In this document: in pieces, positions 1 through 13,080 of the stretch | Position numbering within the stretch: the first letter of the stretch is position 1 | Layout: each line of letters starts with the position of its first letter | Source of the DNA: Cyclina sinensis | Lineage: Eukaryota; Mollusca; Bivalvia; Venerida; Veneridae | Length of the DNA: 64,000 nucleotides | Direction of reading: 5' to 3' | Assembly: GCA_012932295.1 (NCBI GenBank) | Contig: JAAONU010000004.1 | Location: 25,490,872 to 25,554,871 of the forward strand | Made by a program: the position numbers and the translations under genes | The notes under the pieces: generated by a model | The model's input: the letters and a program-made list of their open reading frames with translations, nothing else | The model's database searches: none | Told to the model about the DNA's origin: nothing

Positions 1-3000
1 AAAGTCTTGGGAACATAAAGGTTTCTCCTATTTACTCTACAAAAGTTCTGAAATATTCAATACCGGGACACAGAAGAGAGGTCGCAATAAACTAACGGAA
101 CATAACAGAACATTCTTTTATTAACTAAAGACTGAATACAGTTCATTTTACTTGGTGAAATAAGTTTCTAAGTAAACGACAGATATCTACAAAATAGAAT
201 TATTGCCCTAAATATAAAGTGGGTCAGCATCTGATTTCCATTATTCTGATGACATAAGACTGTAATAACAGTTGACTAGTTTCTCAGTAATCAGAATGAG
301 GAAATTCTTTTGAAACTGTTAAAATTACAACATAGAACTTAAAAACAGACAAGCTAAGATTTTGTTTGTGACATCAAAAAAAGTAAAAGTAATTACTTTG
401 TCACATTTCAATCACATATTTGTTAGTATGACGTTAAATAACCAATACATTGTATTTTAAGTGTTTGCCAACCAGCTGGGTTTTACGAACGAAACGTTTC
501 ATTATCCGAAAAGTCGAAACGAATTCTGTATTAAAATGAACCCCGTAAACAGATTGAATTTTATCTATTCTTGGTCAGAATAAACTATTTACATGCTTAT
601 TTATTGACTGCTCATAAACTATGACTTTTGTCTCAGTATATAAGAAATAACAATATATATCGTAAGTAGATTCCAGTCAATAAAACAGTTGACTCAAATT
701 ATTAGACAAAAGCACAAATGGGAAAAAGTGATATATACTGGCGATATGCACGTCTTGCTGTTTATTGGTGATTGCGCATTAAAGTGAACGAAGTATATTT
801 TGTTTTAAAATGGCGGATACAAGAATTCACGATTTGGATTGGGACAGAGAGGGTTTTTGTCTCTAATATCAAATGTTATAAGTCTTTTAACATTAATTTT
901 ATATATTCCTTCTATAACCAAAGAGTTCTATGAACTTCATAATCTACAACAATGTTCTCTTCATCCTGTTACCGACTTACATATTTGCCAAGAAGTAATA
1001 TTGGGGGATGTAATAATTTAATCTGTACTAGTTTTTGTTCAACCTTCGATTGTTATATGTTTTAAGAAACAAACTATCAGTCAGCAATATCTAGTAAATA
1101 GATAATGGCACTTATACAAGAAATTAAGAGTGTTCAGTATAAACTTCAAAACTCACTGGAATTATCATGTCTGTCAGGCAAAGAGGCAAAGATTCCAAAA
1201 TCAATGTTGTTTGTTTAGCTTGGCAGTGAAAAAACAGTATATGTCTCTGATCATTCGAGTAATGAAATTTCAATAACTGCTGACATAAATACAAAACAAA
1301 TACAAGAAGTACATCATATACTGAGAGCCTGTGAAATTCGATTGCAAACCTGGAGCAAATAACCATTTTTACAATAAAGAAAGATATCTCGTAAACAGAA
1401 TTCGAAATAAATCAGTTTGGAATAAAATCTTAAAAGTAAATACATAATTCCCTTCTCTTTAAAAGTCGAAATTAACTCGCGAAAAACTCAAGTTTGTCCT
1501 ACGTGCACGACCCTAGTAAATCCGCTACTGACTTCAGCGATTTGTGTCGATTTGTAGCATGTAAGATGCACATACATTAAATTACTACAGTTTCATAAAT
1601 CAAATAAACAACCTCTAAAAAATGCAACCACAACTGGAAAAAAATACACAATAGGGATAATTATTAAATTACAGTTAATGTTTCAATTTCTGCGTACATG
1701 CTGCCAGGGCCATGTGAAATAACCCGATTCTGTGGAAATTAAATAAAGACGAAAACGCTGTCTTATAAATATCAGAAACTTGGAAGTATTTGGCACTATT
1801 ATTTCTATTCATTAGAATTAATTGTTTTCTATTTTTGCCTTTTCTGTAAATTAAAACTTCTTAATGTCAATTCAGCTAAATTGTCCATGTAACTAACGAA
1901 GATAAATGATCTAACCATGTCATTTCTGCTTGCAAATATATCTGTACAACGAAACATCTGTAAAAGATTTATCTAAAACAAAAAAATTGCTATAATTAAA
2001 ACTATAATTAATTGAAACCTACGTAAGATTGCCATACATATTCCAAGCAGTAACAACGTGGATACAAGACATAATTCATTATAATATTTTTTTGCCGAAG
2101 TGTGATAATATATATTGATGGCTTTTCTGTTGGACAACCTTGCTAGATATTCCTTGTATTTCAAAAGAAAATTATGAAGCGATGAGTTTGAACGTAAGGT
2201 CCTTTAATTAAATGAATATGTAATAAAATATTAAGTTATTTAACATGATAATACAATGAGAAGAGAATCTGACCATAATATAATGTTCGTATAAGCAGAA
2301 CAGTTTCTTGAAGCATGCAAGTACAAAAATAGACACTTAATGAAAATCGACCAAGTTGAACGTTTCTTCTCCTTGCAAAGTTATCACATTTCTTATTCAT
2401 AGTCTTTCGATATGTAATTGCATTTGCTGTTAGAAAATGGACATATATTGACACATATGCCAAAAATATATATTAAGAAGTCCGTCAGACAATGAAAACT
2501 TGAAAAAGGGCAAACGAATTGAACTCGACTGTTAACAGTTGTCAGTCTTCAATGAGTAAATTCAATTATTGGATGATCTCAGAGCTATTCTTGCATACAA
2601 ATCAACATAGCACCTTAATATGATAAAACAATATTAAGACCATTTATCCCAAAAGTCTTGCAATATATTACGCGTTTTAACTACCTCGCTTTTGCATCAG
2701 TTTGTGCACGAATTTCACAAACTCGATATAATAAAGCATACACTCTAATTTAAATATACATTTATTCAGGTGGGTAATATGGACGAGGCTTCGTTTTAGA
2801 AGTATCTTTTTCGATTTTCTAGGCAAGCACATATTCTGTTACATTTGCAAACTTGTAAATAATATTGAAGATAAATTGATTCAATGACATTATTGTTCTA
2901 TTTGTCATGTTTGTGTCGGTTGTTTATTATGTTTGCATTTTTCGTCTAGTTATAACTAATTTTTCTAAGGCGATAAGTCAGCAAATTATATTTGATCATT

Positions 3001-4185
3001 GGGAAAGGGCAGCTTTAAGTTTGTAATACTCTCACTTATTGAGATATTCAAATTTCCTGTATACTAAATTTTCATATTTCTGTTATTTTAGCACCACTTG
3101 TGAATTTTAATTAGATTGTGCATTCGACAAACAAAAATAACCCCAGTAAAATATAGGATACGACACTAATACAAATGCAGGTTTCTTTCTCTATATATAG
3201 CAGGCTTCGTGACGTCCAGTTACATATTGCATCCGAAAAGCACACCGGTTTGCTGCTATCATTTTGTCTAGATAGAATAAAAGACAAGACTTTTTTTAAA
3301 TGAGGTACCATCCTCTCTCACTGTAAAACCCTTGATTTACAAGTTGCTACTGTACAAAGTGAGACATTGATTTTGATGCAGGATTTTTTTTCCGGCAGAA
3401 CACCTAAGATAAGTTTCTTAATACTCTGTAATAATGAAAATAAATGGTTTTATCAGAATGCCGGCTTGTTTAGGAATGTGCGATAAATCGATGGTTATCT
3501 AACAAGGACTAGAATATCTCAATATCTTCGATGAGACAAAAAAGAAAACAAAAAAATAAAATGATTAAAATTAGAATAAATTTAAATGTTGCATCTGTTC
3601 CAACATGGACCATTTCCTGCAAAGAAGTCGAATATATTCAATTTAAAGCATTCCATTGAATGTTTTGTTTCAAAAAGGTTTGAATTTTTTATATTCATTT
3701 GAACTGGCCATCAAAAATAATACCTTTATTTGAATTAATAAAACCTTTGTCTGAACAGTATATTAAATATTTATTTGAACAAAGCATTAATATATACATA
3801 AATCTGGAACTTATTATGTAAAGATTATATTGTGCTACCTTTGCCTGGCAGACTTATTTGAATGATATTTTTTCTTCGTTTTTTATTCCCTTTTTCAGTT
3901 TTGGCCAAGTGCGTATCGCTTGCACTTCAAATATTTACCTCGAAAAGTGATTACCTAGGGTATGGATTCTGTATTTACAAACCTTTGACTTGGCTAAAAT
4001 ATCTTGTTTCACTTGTATTAATGAAATAAACTGAAATAGCAGGATTTACTTACTATGCCGCATTGCGTTACAATCATTATTCTAAAAAGCGTCTGTATTT
4101 ACGTATGAAAGACACTCATATTGTAATACAGCTGCTTAGTTTAGTCCAGACGTGACTTTAATCAATCACTGCATCAATAAGTACT
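1..4185. other. AT-rich non-coding stretch
   Basis: I see no gene here. Open frames are short (up to about 80 codons), lysine/leucine/isoleucine-rich, and have neither recognisable domains nor convincing splice-site flanks. The base composition is that of AT-rich intergenic or intronic DNA, and I could identify no repeat family. Confidence 0.5.
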
Positions 4186-4475
4186 AAGTGAAACTGCTGG
4201 TGTTTCCAGCAGATTTTTATATATAAGGTTGTATTTAGCTGAATGTTTGTCAGAAGCATAATTTTCAGGCATAAATTGTGTAGATCCTTTTATCTTTAAA
4301 ATATAGTTTAACTTTGTAAGTGAAATTGAGTGAAACCGTTGGGTTTTCCTGCATATCTTTAGATAATAGGTTGTATTTGGCTGCTTGAAAATGGGAATGC
4401 ATGTGAGAGCCATGATAGCTGACACACATTCCTAGATCCATTTATTAAGTATATTTTATCTTTGTAAGTTAAATT
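4186..4475. repeat. Two-copy diverged tandem repeat (about 140-150 bp unit)
   Basis: Two adjacent segments share an ordered set of matches. Each has AAGTGAAA(C/T)TG near its start, a TTCC(A/T)GCA block, the string GGTTGTATTTGGCTG or its one-base variant, a TAGATCC block, and an end resembling TTTGTAAGTGAAATTGAG. The first copy runs to about 4325 and the second from about 4318 to 4475. They are diverged and contain indels, so this is an old local duplication. No coding function is visible. Confidence 0.55.
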
Positions 4476-7392
4476 GAGCTTTTAACTGGTTGAACGATTC
4501 GTTTGCTGTAGGTATATTGATCTAATGTCCATATTTTACTATTATGAGCTGCTTCGACTATTAAGAATTCCAACACCAACCTTTTCCGTTAGTTTATCGA
4601 CTTTTTATTTGAATTTTTATAGAGCTTACTAGACAGGTTTTCGACTGTTAGTTGACTGTTCAGTTATAATACTAATTAAATACAGGTACATTATTGTTTA
4701 TTTTTTAATTATTTATTTTTTATCCAAAGTGGCATTCAATAGCAGTGGTTAGATCAAAACAAATCATAATAGTACCATAACGTTGAAGAAACTACAGACG
4801 ATCTCAGTAATTTCATTTATCATATAAAAAACGTTTTATAGAAAGTTCCATAATATGTGAAACATATAAAAAACCTAGTAATTTTGAAAGCTTTTTTTCC
4901 CATTGGTTTTTAACGAACAAGAACAACCGTAGCAGAAATTAACTTGCAGATTCGGGTTTTGTTACATTTGTTATTTATTGCTTATCGATCTAATATTAAG
5001 CGCAAAGACGGTTTTGAATGAAATGACTGAAAGCGTTTCATTAGTTTGTTACAATTGTAACACTAACGTGAGATTTATTAGCCAATTATCCCTTAAAGTA
5101 AACGTAAATGTTTGCTAAATTGAAGCGAAGTTATAAATTAGGCATGATCTGTAGCAGCACCTACCAACGTTCTTCATTTCTTCCTATTGATTCCATCACA
5201 CGTAGATGCATTTTTGCCGACAAAATTCATGTCAGTTTCATGTTTTGACGTTATTGATCAGGAATTAAATGGTTATGCAGTCAACTGCTCGACTATAACA
5301 CGTAACTATTCACGATTTAAGGACTGAGACATTTTGATTTGTCTGTTAATAACTACATGACTGGCGAATAAGTGAAAGGATGGAGTTAAGCCAGCATAAA
5401 TGTTTTTCCCAAGTTTGAATTCTTAAATTAACTCTCACATTTTTCATTTAAATTGTATGATTTAGTGTATGAAAAACACTGAAACAGTTACAGTTTTATA
5501 ATCTATACTACAGGTTCAAGAGTACTTGTAATGAATGTTATTTTTAAAGTACTAAGTTGGGCAATAAAACTTGAATAACACTAAGTGCGAAAAATAGATA
5601 ACATACAGTTTAGTAATAGTTACTCTCGGGTTAGACACTGGAAGTATTTTAGTTACACATATTCCTAAATAGACACCTTTCTTCGAAATATATTCCAAAT
5701 TGCCTATGTTTAAATCTAGATTCTACATTCAGTTGTCTTCTGTGTGAATATGCAGGTATTTGGTGTTTGCAAGTGCAGTATGTATTCTCTTATTTTTCTA
5801 CACAATCAAAATGTCTTTCAGATTATTACAATTTCATAAGGAAGCATTTGTTGTTGAATCATCATTTCATACGTTGTTTTGTTTTCTTTCAAGAATTAGA
5901 TATTCTAAATAAGAGCAAACATTGTTTTTGTTTTTGCTTGGAGTACATCCTGAAACAAGCATTTACCTTTAATCATGCATCAAACCACGCAGCAGTTCTT
6001 CCCTTTCAGTACAGTAGTCACGTCACGTGGTCGAAAGTAAATCAACAAAATGTTTACATTTCTCAAATTATATATATCTATAGTTTTTATAACTCTCAGA
6101 CATATTAAACCGATGTAATTCCAATCAGAACTTAAAAGTAGGAGAAAAAAATTTCTTTAAAATGTCCATACATGTAAATATAGCTGGAGACGAGCTAGGG
6201 CAGAAATTTTTGTCCGAAGATTGAAAGAGAGAACACTGCAAGGAGATTGTCATGCACCATCGAAAGTTATCATTTACTTTACTAATCTTGTCTGAAGTTA
6301 ACGTTGTAACGTCCATGACAAGTGTTAAGCCGCTTTACATTCTTATTGTTTCTTTAAAGACAAAGGTATCCTACAGTAGGCAGGTAGTTGCATTAATACG
6401 TATGATGTCAGTGATAACAGTTTGAATTTAAGTTGATTGTTCTAGAAGCTGGCTTTTAGTCACCTCCGTTTTTAGACTCAACAGGTGTTTAACAGCATGC
6501 CGTCTGGTAGTTTACTCTGTTGGAATACCTCCGTATAAAACAGAAATACCAACAGCCATATAAAAATGATGATTAATGTTTTGGTATATCCGCTGTTATT
6601 TTGTCTGGCAGAATAAAATATTTTCGATTTTACGTTTACGTGTATTTTTTATAGAAACAAGTTCAGGGACGCCGCTCTGAGACATCATCAGCTATTTACA
6701 GAAAAACAAATAAATAACGATAGAAGTAAGTGGTTGTTTGGACGCCTAGTAAGAAACGATCAGGCCTTCACGTAAACGAGGGTTCACTACCTACAGATCT
6801 ATAAAGAGGAAGTTAAACTGAACAAGCGCCTTCTTGTATTTTGTATTTGCGTTAAGCTAAAAGACAAGGTCTGCAGCACAGTTATTATATATAACCTAAA
6901 AGCCTTTACTACGTTTAAAGCATTATTTTAACTCGACTGATGTTTCAGGATCCATTTTACTTGGTACATGTAACACACAGATAACATGCATTGTATCATA
7001 AAAATAGCATGGTAAACTTATGTTACAACTTAGAGTGAATTACGATATTTAGAGCAAAGAAATGAAATGATTAATTAAAAAAATAACAATCTTCATATCT
7101 TAAAATTTCAAAGAAAAAATCCACTATCTGGATGTTACCTCCACTACATGCAAAACAGTTATAGTCAGGTGCGAGACCTAAGGTGAATATAGGTTTGTAT
7201 AATAAACATAATGACTTTCCAAAGGCTACGTGATGGCAACAGAGTACCCTAATTTGTTATGCTTAAAGATTTGAGTTTATCTTGTCAATGACAGGTCACA
7301 AAGACTTTGTCCTGTTTAATGATGAAGTCCATCAACATTCTTAAATCCGAGTTCAATTATATCATTTACGACTGCAAAGTTCATTCAGATGT
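4476..7392. other. AT-rich non-coding stretch
   Basis: No supported gene. The longest open frame (5767-6108, plus) is low-complexity and aromatic-rich, with no recognisable domain. It is most likely chance. Confidence 0.45.
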
Positions 7393-7985
7393 ATTTGACT
7401 TTACCCCATGCGATATCCCTCCCCAGACCATAACCGAACTGGCCCCAAACTTACCCCTCTCAAGAACGCAAGCGTCGGCAAAACGTTTACCACGACTCGA
7501 TATGCACGACGTCCACCACCTGAATGAAACAGAGTGCATCGAGACTCATCTGTGAAAAACACGCGTCTCCCTCGACGCTTTGGGATTAATCTTGGAACAT
7601 AAATCTTCGACCAGGCTAAATGACGCGCGAGACGTGTAGGAGTAAGGGGCAAACCAGCGTAAGGACGACGAGATCGCAGACTGTGATCGTGGAGTCGGTT
7701 TCTTTAAGTTCGTGCATGAATGTGGCGATGTTGATTACCTACAATATTAACAGCCATTTCGGTTGCAGTAAAGCTGCGACTTCGAAGGTGCGCAAGACGT
7801 ATAGTCCTGTCTTGACCTGGCATCGTCACACAGGGACGTTCCGAATGAGGACGGTTGTCAACGGTTGCAGTTTCTCTAAGGCATCTGACAAGTTGTTCTA
7901 AGATAGAAATGTTCACACCGAATTGCCAAGCAACCTGTTGTTGCTATTGACCTTCCAGTAGCAATGCATGACCCCTCTGTACTTG
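7393..7985 (-). pseudogene. Tc1/mariner-like transposase relic
   Basis: Read on the minus strand, 7916-7704 encodes an N-terminal transposase-like segment. It has RETATVDNRPHSERP followed by a TMPGQDRTIRLAHLRSR stretch, the classic layout of the Tc1 paired-type DNA-binding region (a 'RETGTVxDRPRSGRP' type linker and 'QDRxIRLxHLR'). Downstream, 7652-7401 in another frame gives LTPTRLARHLAW and then VFFTDESRCTLFHSGGGRRAYR, which includes the FTDES motif holding the first catalytic aspartate. The rest of the DDE domain is absent or out of frame. The element is therefore truncated and frameshifted and cannot make an active protein. I found no clear terminal inverted repeats. Confidence 0.8.
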
Positions 7986-9434
7986 GGTCAGCCATACCAT
8001 GATGGCAAATGGTTAGATTTAATTTAAATAGCGGAAAATGATGTTTATGTCTCAAGAGGATTTAAAATGGAGTTTCCTAATATGTCGTAAAAGAAAAAAA
8101 TGTGTTTAACTCTGTCTAGCAAATGAAAGTTCAAATGGTTAACTTAAAGGTGAAATGAAAAACCATTTCATTTTGTACACGTAATGTAGTTTAAAGTGTT
8201 AACATGTAAATATTACAGGGGGAAAGACTCGATCGATCTTGCTTTATTGTTTAGTTTAAATGGATATTATTAAGCACTTATTAATACCAGCTTACCTGAC
8301 ATTGTTTACTAAAGTTTTTTCCGACTTCCGAGTCAAGTTGTGCAATGTATCGTACTAAAAACAACAAAGTTGCTGAAATGAACAGATTTATTAAATAGAT
8401 GTGTAATTTAGCTTGATTGTCATTCTTTAAATTTATACCTGCACGTATAAGCTCATTGTTTAAATTTAGTTGATACAGTAACAGCACAAAATCTTAGTAA
8501 TTGTAAGAATAGTAGTATCGTGTAATTGTAATGATTTCGTGCGAATTTCAAGTACAGTATAAGACAAAATATAGTATAACGTCGTTTAAAGAAACAACAA
8601 AAAAGGTAAAGAAAACTGTCAAACTTGTAAGTCCTTCGTCAGTGAAAGTAAGCGTTGGCAGATAATACGTTGTTGAAGGTTTAACAGCAGATTAAAAACT
8701 TAAATATTTAACAGTGACACAAAATAAGAATGGAATTTGTTTTTCCCCGTTTTGTATTATTTTTATAGAAGCTTGCTTTAAATCAAGTTCTCATATTTTA
8801 AAGTTCATTTGCACGAAACCTTTTTATAGACAAGTGAATAACAGCATGCGTCCTGGTACAATCGGAATAGCTCTGTATCAAACAGTCATGTATGCATTTA
8901 AGTTATAATAAAAGGTGACTTTATGAATTAGAACAGAAATCTCAAACGAATGAGGTTTTGTTTAGCTATATCACTAACATCGGGATTTTGTCTTTTGACA
9001 TGATATTCATCAGCATTCTTACACCTGTTTAATATTATCATATCATCACATATTCACATAAGGAGCGATAAAGCATATATCTTCTAAAAGATTGGCAGTC
9101 GAGTTTTAAATTAAACAAAGATAAAATACTTTCCGTGTCAGTTATTTTCTACCTTCAGATACAGACACTTCAGACAACGTAGTAAAGACATTTTAAAAGT
9201 AAAAAAAAAGGAAGTTTAATTTCAGAAGTATTACCTGTTGAGATATAATCTTACCTACCGGAAAATGGAAATACATTAACAATGGAAAAGCGAAGGTTAT
9301 AGTGCATGTATATCCAGTTTAGTGTTCTTCGTTGCCAAAACAACTGCAATAATGCGTTAAATTTAGAAAAAGCTTAGTCGGGCACAAATTAGTAAAGCAC
9401 GATAATCCAATAATGCCTATTTGCTGTTGCGTCT
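7986..9434. other. AT-rich non-coding stretch
   Basis: No gene or clear repeat is visible. The open frames at 8281-8487 (minus) and 8714-8908 (plus) are short, with no domain or splice context. Confidence 0.4.
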
Positions 9435-9885
9435 TGTTTCAAGCGGCTGACACACAGAATTAAGCTGATTTTTGTTCTTTAAATTTTAAGAAATGTTTAT
9501 ATACTGTGAAAAAAGCATACTATTATGCTTCTATACACCATTAAAACTGAAAAATAAGTTTTTATTTTACTAGGATTCGAACAAAGGATTTCGGTCTGTA
9601 AAATATAGAGCGACGATCTACTCCACTGAGCCACGGAGGGTAGTTATCAAGATCCATCAAAATTAATGTTATAACTAAGTACTACCCCGTGACTAACGGG
9701 GTAAATTTGTTACCGATACAATGGTGTAAAACTTTACATTTTGATTTTTTCTGTAACAAAAATGAGTCAGTAACTTAGTTCAGATATGTTCTACACAATT
9801 ACAGCTAGAATTTGTAGATGTATAAACATTTTCTTTTTTCATCGTCCGCCCATCTTTGAGTCATTTGCTTTAAGGAGTTAGTACT
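9435..9885 (-). repeat. Dispersed repeat with internal tRNA-like promoter (copy 1)
   Basis: On the minus strand the sequence contains TGGCTCAGTGG (A-box-like) and, about 50 bp later, TTGTTCGAATCC (B-box-like), at 9575-9650. It is therefore tRNA-derived, as in SINEs. Downstream is TTTTAATGGTGTATAGAAGC. Upstream is a perfect hairpin, TACCCCGT-TAGTC-ACGGGGTA, around 9684-9706. The whole segment is repeated in inverted orientation at 27975-28345, which defines its approximate limits. Homology continues on both sides of the tRNA-like head, so the promoter is internal to the repeat and not at its 5' end. Confidence 0.7.
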
Positions 9886-11714
9886 AACATGAGAGATTGA
9901 TAAAACAGGAATACGGGATAGTTTACGGGATACTGCTAGAGATAGAGTAAGACAAAGTAAAGGCAACTAAAATTGATGATATACTTGTTAAAGTAGATTC
10001 ACTTTCCACTGATAGGATAAGTTCACCAGTATACTATGTTACTATATTATTAACGGAATCGTTAAAATGAATTATCGGAGGCAAATTTAACACATATCAC
10101 AAGATTTCCTTAAAAGTTTGGCCAAACAAAAATTCTTATCTTTTGTAAAAGTTTATAAAATATATTTTTCTGTTATTCATTGACGATAAATAAAAACGGA
10201 GTGAAGCAAACAGCATGCAAATTAAATTCCTCTGCTTTTTTTCCAATTCTCAATACTCATTCTTCACATTCTGAAATCTTAAGGAAATATCAACGGTTTC
10301 AGTAACCTGATAATACATCAACTAAATGCAGATAAGCTACGTTCATTTAATTATATAGATATTCAGGAGTCTCTAGGCAAATCTTTCTTTTTTCTGTTTC
10401 CTGGTAGTGTTTATAAACATTAGAAATTTAGAATGATTTTAAATGCTTGTTAGAGGAATATTTGGTAAGTCTTACTTCCTTTGTATATCTTATCTCAACA
10501 TACAGCTTTGATTGGCATGGGTATTTATTTGTGTCTTTTTTTTTCGATGTATAAGGTGAAGTTGCACTTTGTACGTTTTAAAAAAGCGGTGGATTTAAGT
10601 CTTTTTATGACATATTTAGCGCCGTTATACAATACTGGATCTTTTTTTTTCTAGAAATATTACTAAATAATCCAAAGATCCTGTTCCTTTTGCAAGCATG
10701 AAATATACTTATAACAACAAATGTGTTATAAATGTTCGTCTAGAAAGCATTTAAAATTACACTGAATCATTTAAGTATTACGCCTTCTTGTCTTAAGGCG
10801 TTATTCCCCTAAAAATTTTCAGACATTTCCTAAAGTACGAAACTTACATACTTTGAAAATACCAACAAGTTAAAGACAAAATGTTGCTGAATTTTACTGT
10901 TGTAATAGTACACCATACTTTCCTAGCATTCAAACTACTATGAATACTCAAAATTCTGAAACACTTTAATTCAGTATTTCAGTTGTTGCGACGAAATATT
11001 TGTATGCACTTTTTAAAACGTGGTGTCTAATTTACGTGTAACAGGAAATGAAAATTCCTTTGAAATAGAGCCTCATATTTGCTTACATCTGATAGTTTCA
11101 GTGTTTGTGCCTTCTCTATGTACTCGTTATTAATGAAGTTAATAAAGACCATGCCACAGGCACATTAATTGATTTATCTATGTTTATTTTTTCCCATCAG
11201 TTGTTATGTCGAGTGAAAAACCGACGTTCTTTTTTAGGAAAACTTAACATTTTTATTATATACATTTGTTTCAACGCATAGGCTGCAAAATTCAAGTAAG
11301 GACTTAATACTTTGAAATACCTCTTTCATACATTATCTCAACTTACGATAAAATTCGGCACGGTTTAGTCTGAATAAAGTTATCCTTTTTGTATTCTTGT
11401 TATTTTCAGGCAAACAGTAATTAACTTACTAGATGCTTGTGACGGTTTCAGCATGTTCATGTCAAAGGTATGTCTGGCACATTTTACGAAATGTGCAAGA
11501 CCTTTTAGAAGTGTCTTAAATGATTTCCGTTGCAACTATTCACTGACGCAACAGACCTGTCTGTATTCCGTTAATGAGGTATACCTGCATCATGCCATAG
11601 GTTTATGGAAAATGCAAGCACAAGATGTAGATGATATAATAGTAAAATGAAGTTATTCGTTTGGTTAATTGAATTAAAAAAATAAGCATTTAAATTACAT
11701 CTAATTTATAAACA
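9886..11714. other. AT-rich non-coding stretch
   Basis: No gene recognised. The open frame 11453-11650 (plus) starts just after a pyrimidine-AG (TTTTCAG at 11403-11409) but has no recognisable domain, and I do not call it. Confidence 0.4.
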
Positions 11715-13080
11715 TTATATACTGCTCAAATTAATAAAAGGAGCGCCCATATAATCTATAAAATACCATACGCGTTGGGTAGATTTATGAAAATCTTTTA
11801 CAGAAATAACAAAATCGTTCTTTTTACAGAAACAAATCCGCAATTTCATCGCCAACAGGCACATTCCTGAACAGAAACAGTGTCCAGGATATAAACACTA
11901 TCAAATATACTTTGAAATGGTGGTCTTACAGGAGAACAACCAATGTCTGTAAAAGCAGATTCAGGCCTGGAAACGTTGCATAGTCAGTGTCAGTAATAAA
12001 TGTATACCCTCGGGTGTTTAGGCACTCTCTGCATAGTCTGGGCATGCTGCTGATGATACGTCTGATCATATCCTGTGGTATGGCATCCCATTCTGCTGCA
12101 AGATCATGAGAAAGCTCACGGACGTTCTGCACAGGGATCGAACGCGAAGAAAGTCTACGAGAAAGCATGTCCCAGACATGCTCTATAGGGTTAAGATCGT
12201 GAGACCTCGCTGGCCAGTCTATGACCTCAATACCTTCATCATCAAAGAAGCTCCGGACAATTCTTGCAGTGTGTGCTCGAGCATTATCTTGCACTAAACG
12301 AAACGTTTCACCTATTGCACCAGCATATGGCCTTACAACTGGTTCTAGAATCTCGTCCCAATATCTCAGGACCGTCAGACTACCTCTTTGAATCACATAA
12401 AGGTCTGTGCGCCCGTCAATGGATATCGCTGCCCACACCATAACTGACCCACCGCCAAACCTGTCATATGGAATAATGTTACATTCCGCAAACCTCTCTC
12501 CCCGGCGACGCTACACCCTCACACGCCTGTCACAGGTCCAAACATGGTAGTGGCTCTCGTCTGTGAAGAGCACAGATCGCCAGTGGCGCAGTTGCCAAGT
12601 GACGTGTTCCTGGGCAAACTCTAAGCGAGCCTTCCGCTGAGCTACGGTCAGAATTGGTCCTCTGGCAGGTCTTTGGGCATCCAAACCATCTTCATGAAGT
12701 CGATTTCGGACAGTTTGAGCGGACACACGAACCCCAGTAGCTTGCCGGGAGTCAATGTCAATGCCAGTAGCAGTACACTGACGATTTCCGAGGGCAAAGT
12801 TTTCAGATATCGGTCCTGATGAGGTGTTGTAATGCGATGACGACCTTGCCCAGGTCTTCTTGTGAATTCTCCAGTCTCCTGATAACGACTTCACAACCTG
12901 GCAACAACGCTACGAGAAACGTCTAGAACGGTGGCCACCTCACGTTACGTAAATACATTTTTGATCATCTGCACCACCCGAGCAAAATCAGAAAGTAGTT
13001 GCTAAATGACGTCACAGTTGTATGTGAATGTGATGACATAAATTAACTGGTTCCTGTTGGCTAACAAAAGTATATCTGAA
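11715..13080 (-). mobile_element. Tc1-like DNA transposon, broken copy
   Basis: The element centres on a minus-strand Tc1-type transposase (11926-12894). Flanking DNA begins near 11715 (CTGCTCAAATTAATAAAAGG) and continues past the transposase start into a non-coding 5' region to about 13080. I could not match a pair of terminal inverted repeats, so both limits are approximate. The copy is inactive because its transposase carries a stop and a shifted N-terminus. Confidence 0.65.
11926..12894 (-). pseudogene. Tc1-family DD34E transposase pseudogene
   Basis: This is a cut-and-paste transposase of the Tc1 group, acting in the nucleus on its own element ends. Reading from 12894, the N-terminal part has RQATGVRVSAQTVRNRLHEDGL (helix-turn-helix type) and RPARGPILT, and then LFTDES, which holds the first catalytic Asp. 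After an in-frame TAG near 12511, where relatives normally have a Trp codon before an RRRGER motif, the frame continues as FGGGSVMVWAAIS, VQDNARAHTA (second Asp) and DLNPIEHVWD (Glu). There are 34 residues between the second Asp and the Glu, as in Tc1 (DD34E). The very N-terminus (MKSLSGDWRIHKKTWARSSSHYN) has drifted out of frame near 12800. The catalytic triad is intact, but the stop and the frameshift make it a recent pseudogene. Confidence 0.9.
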
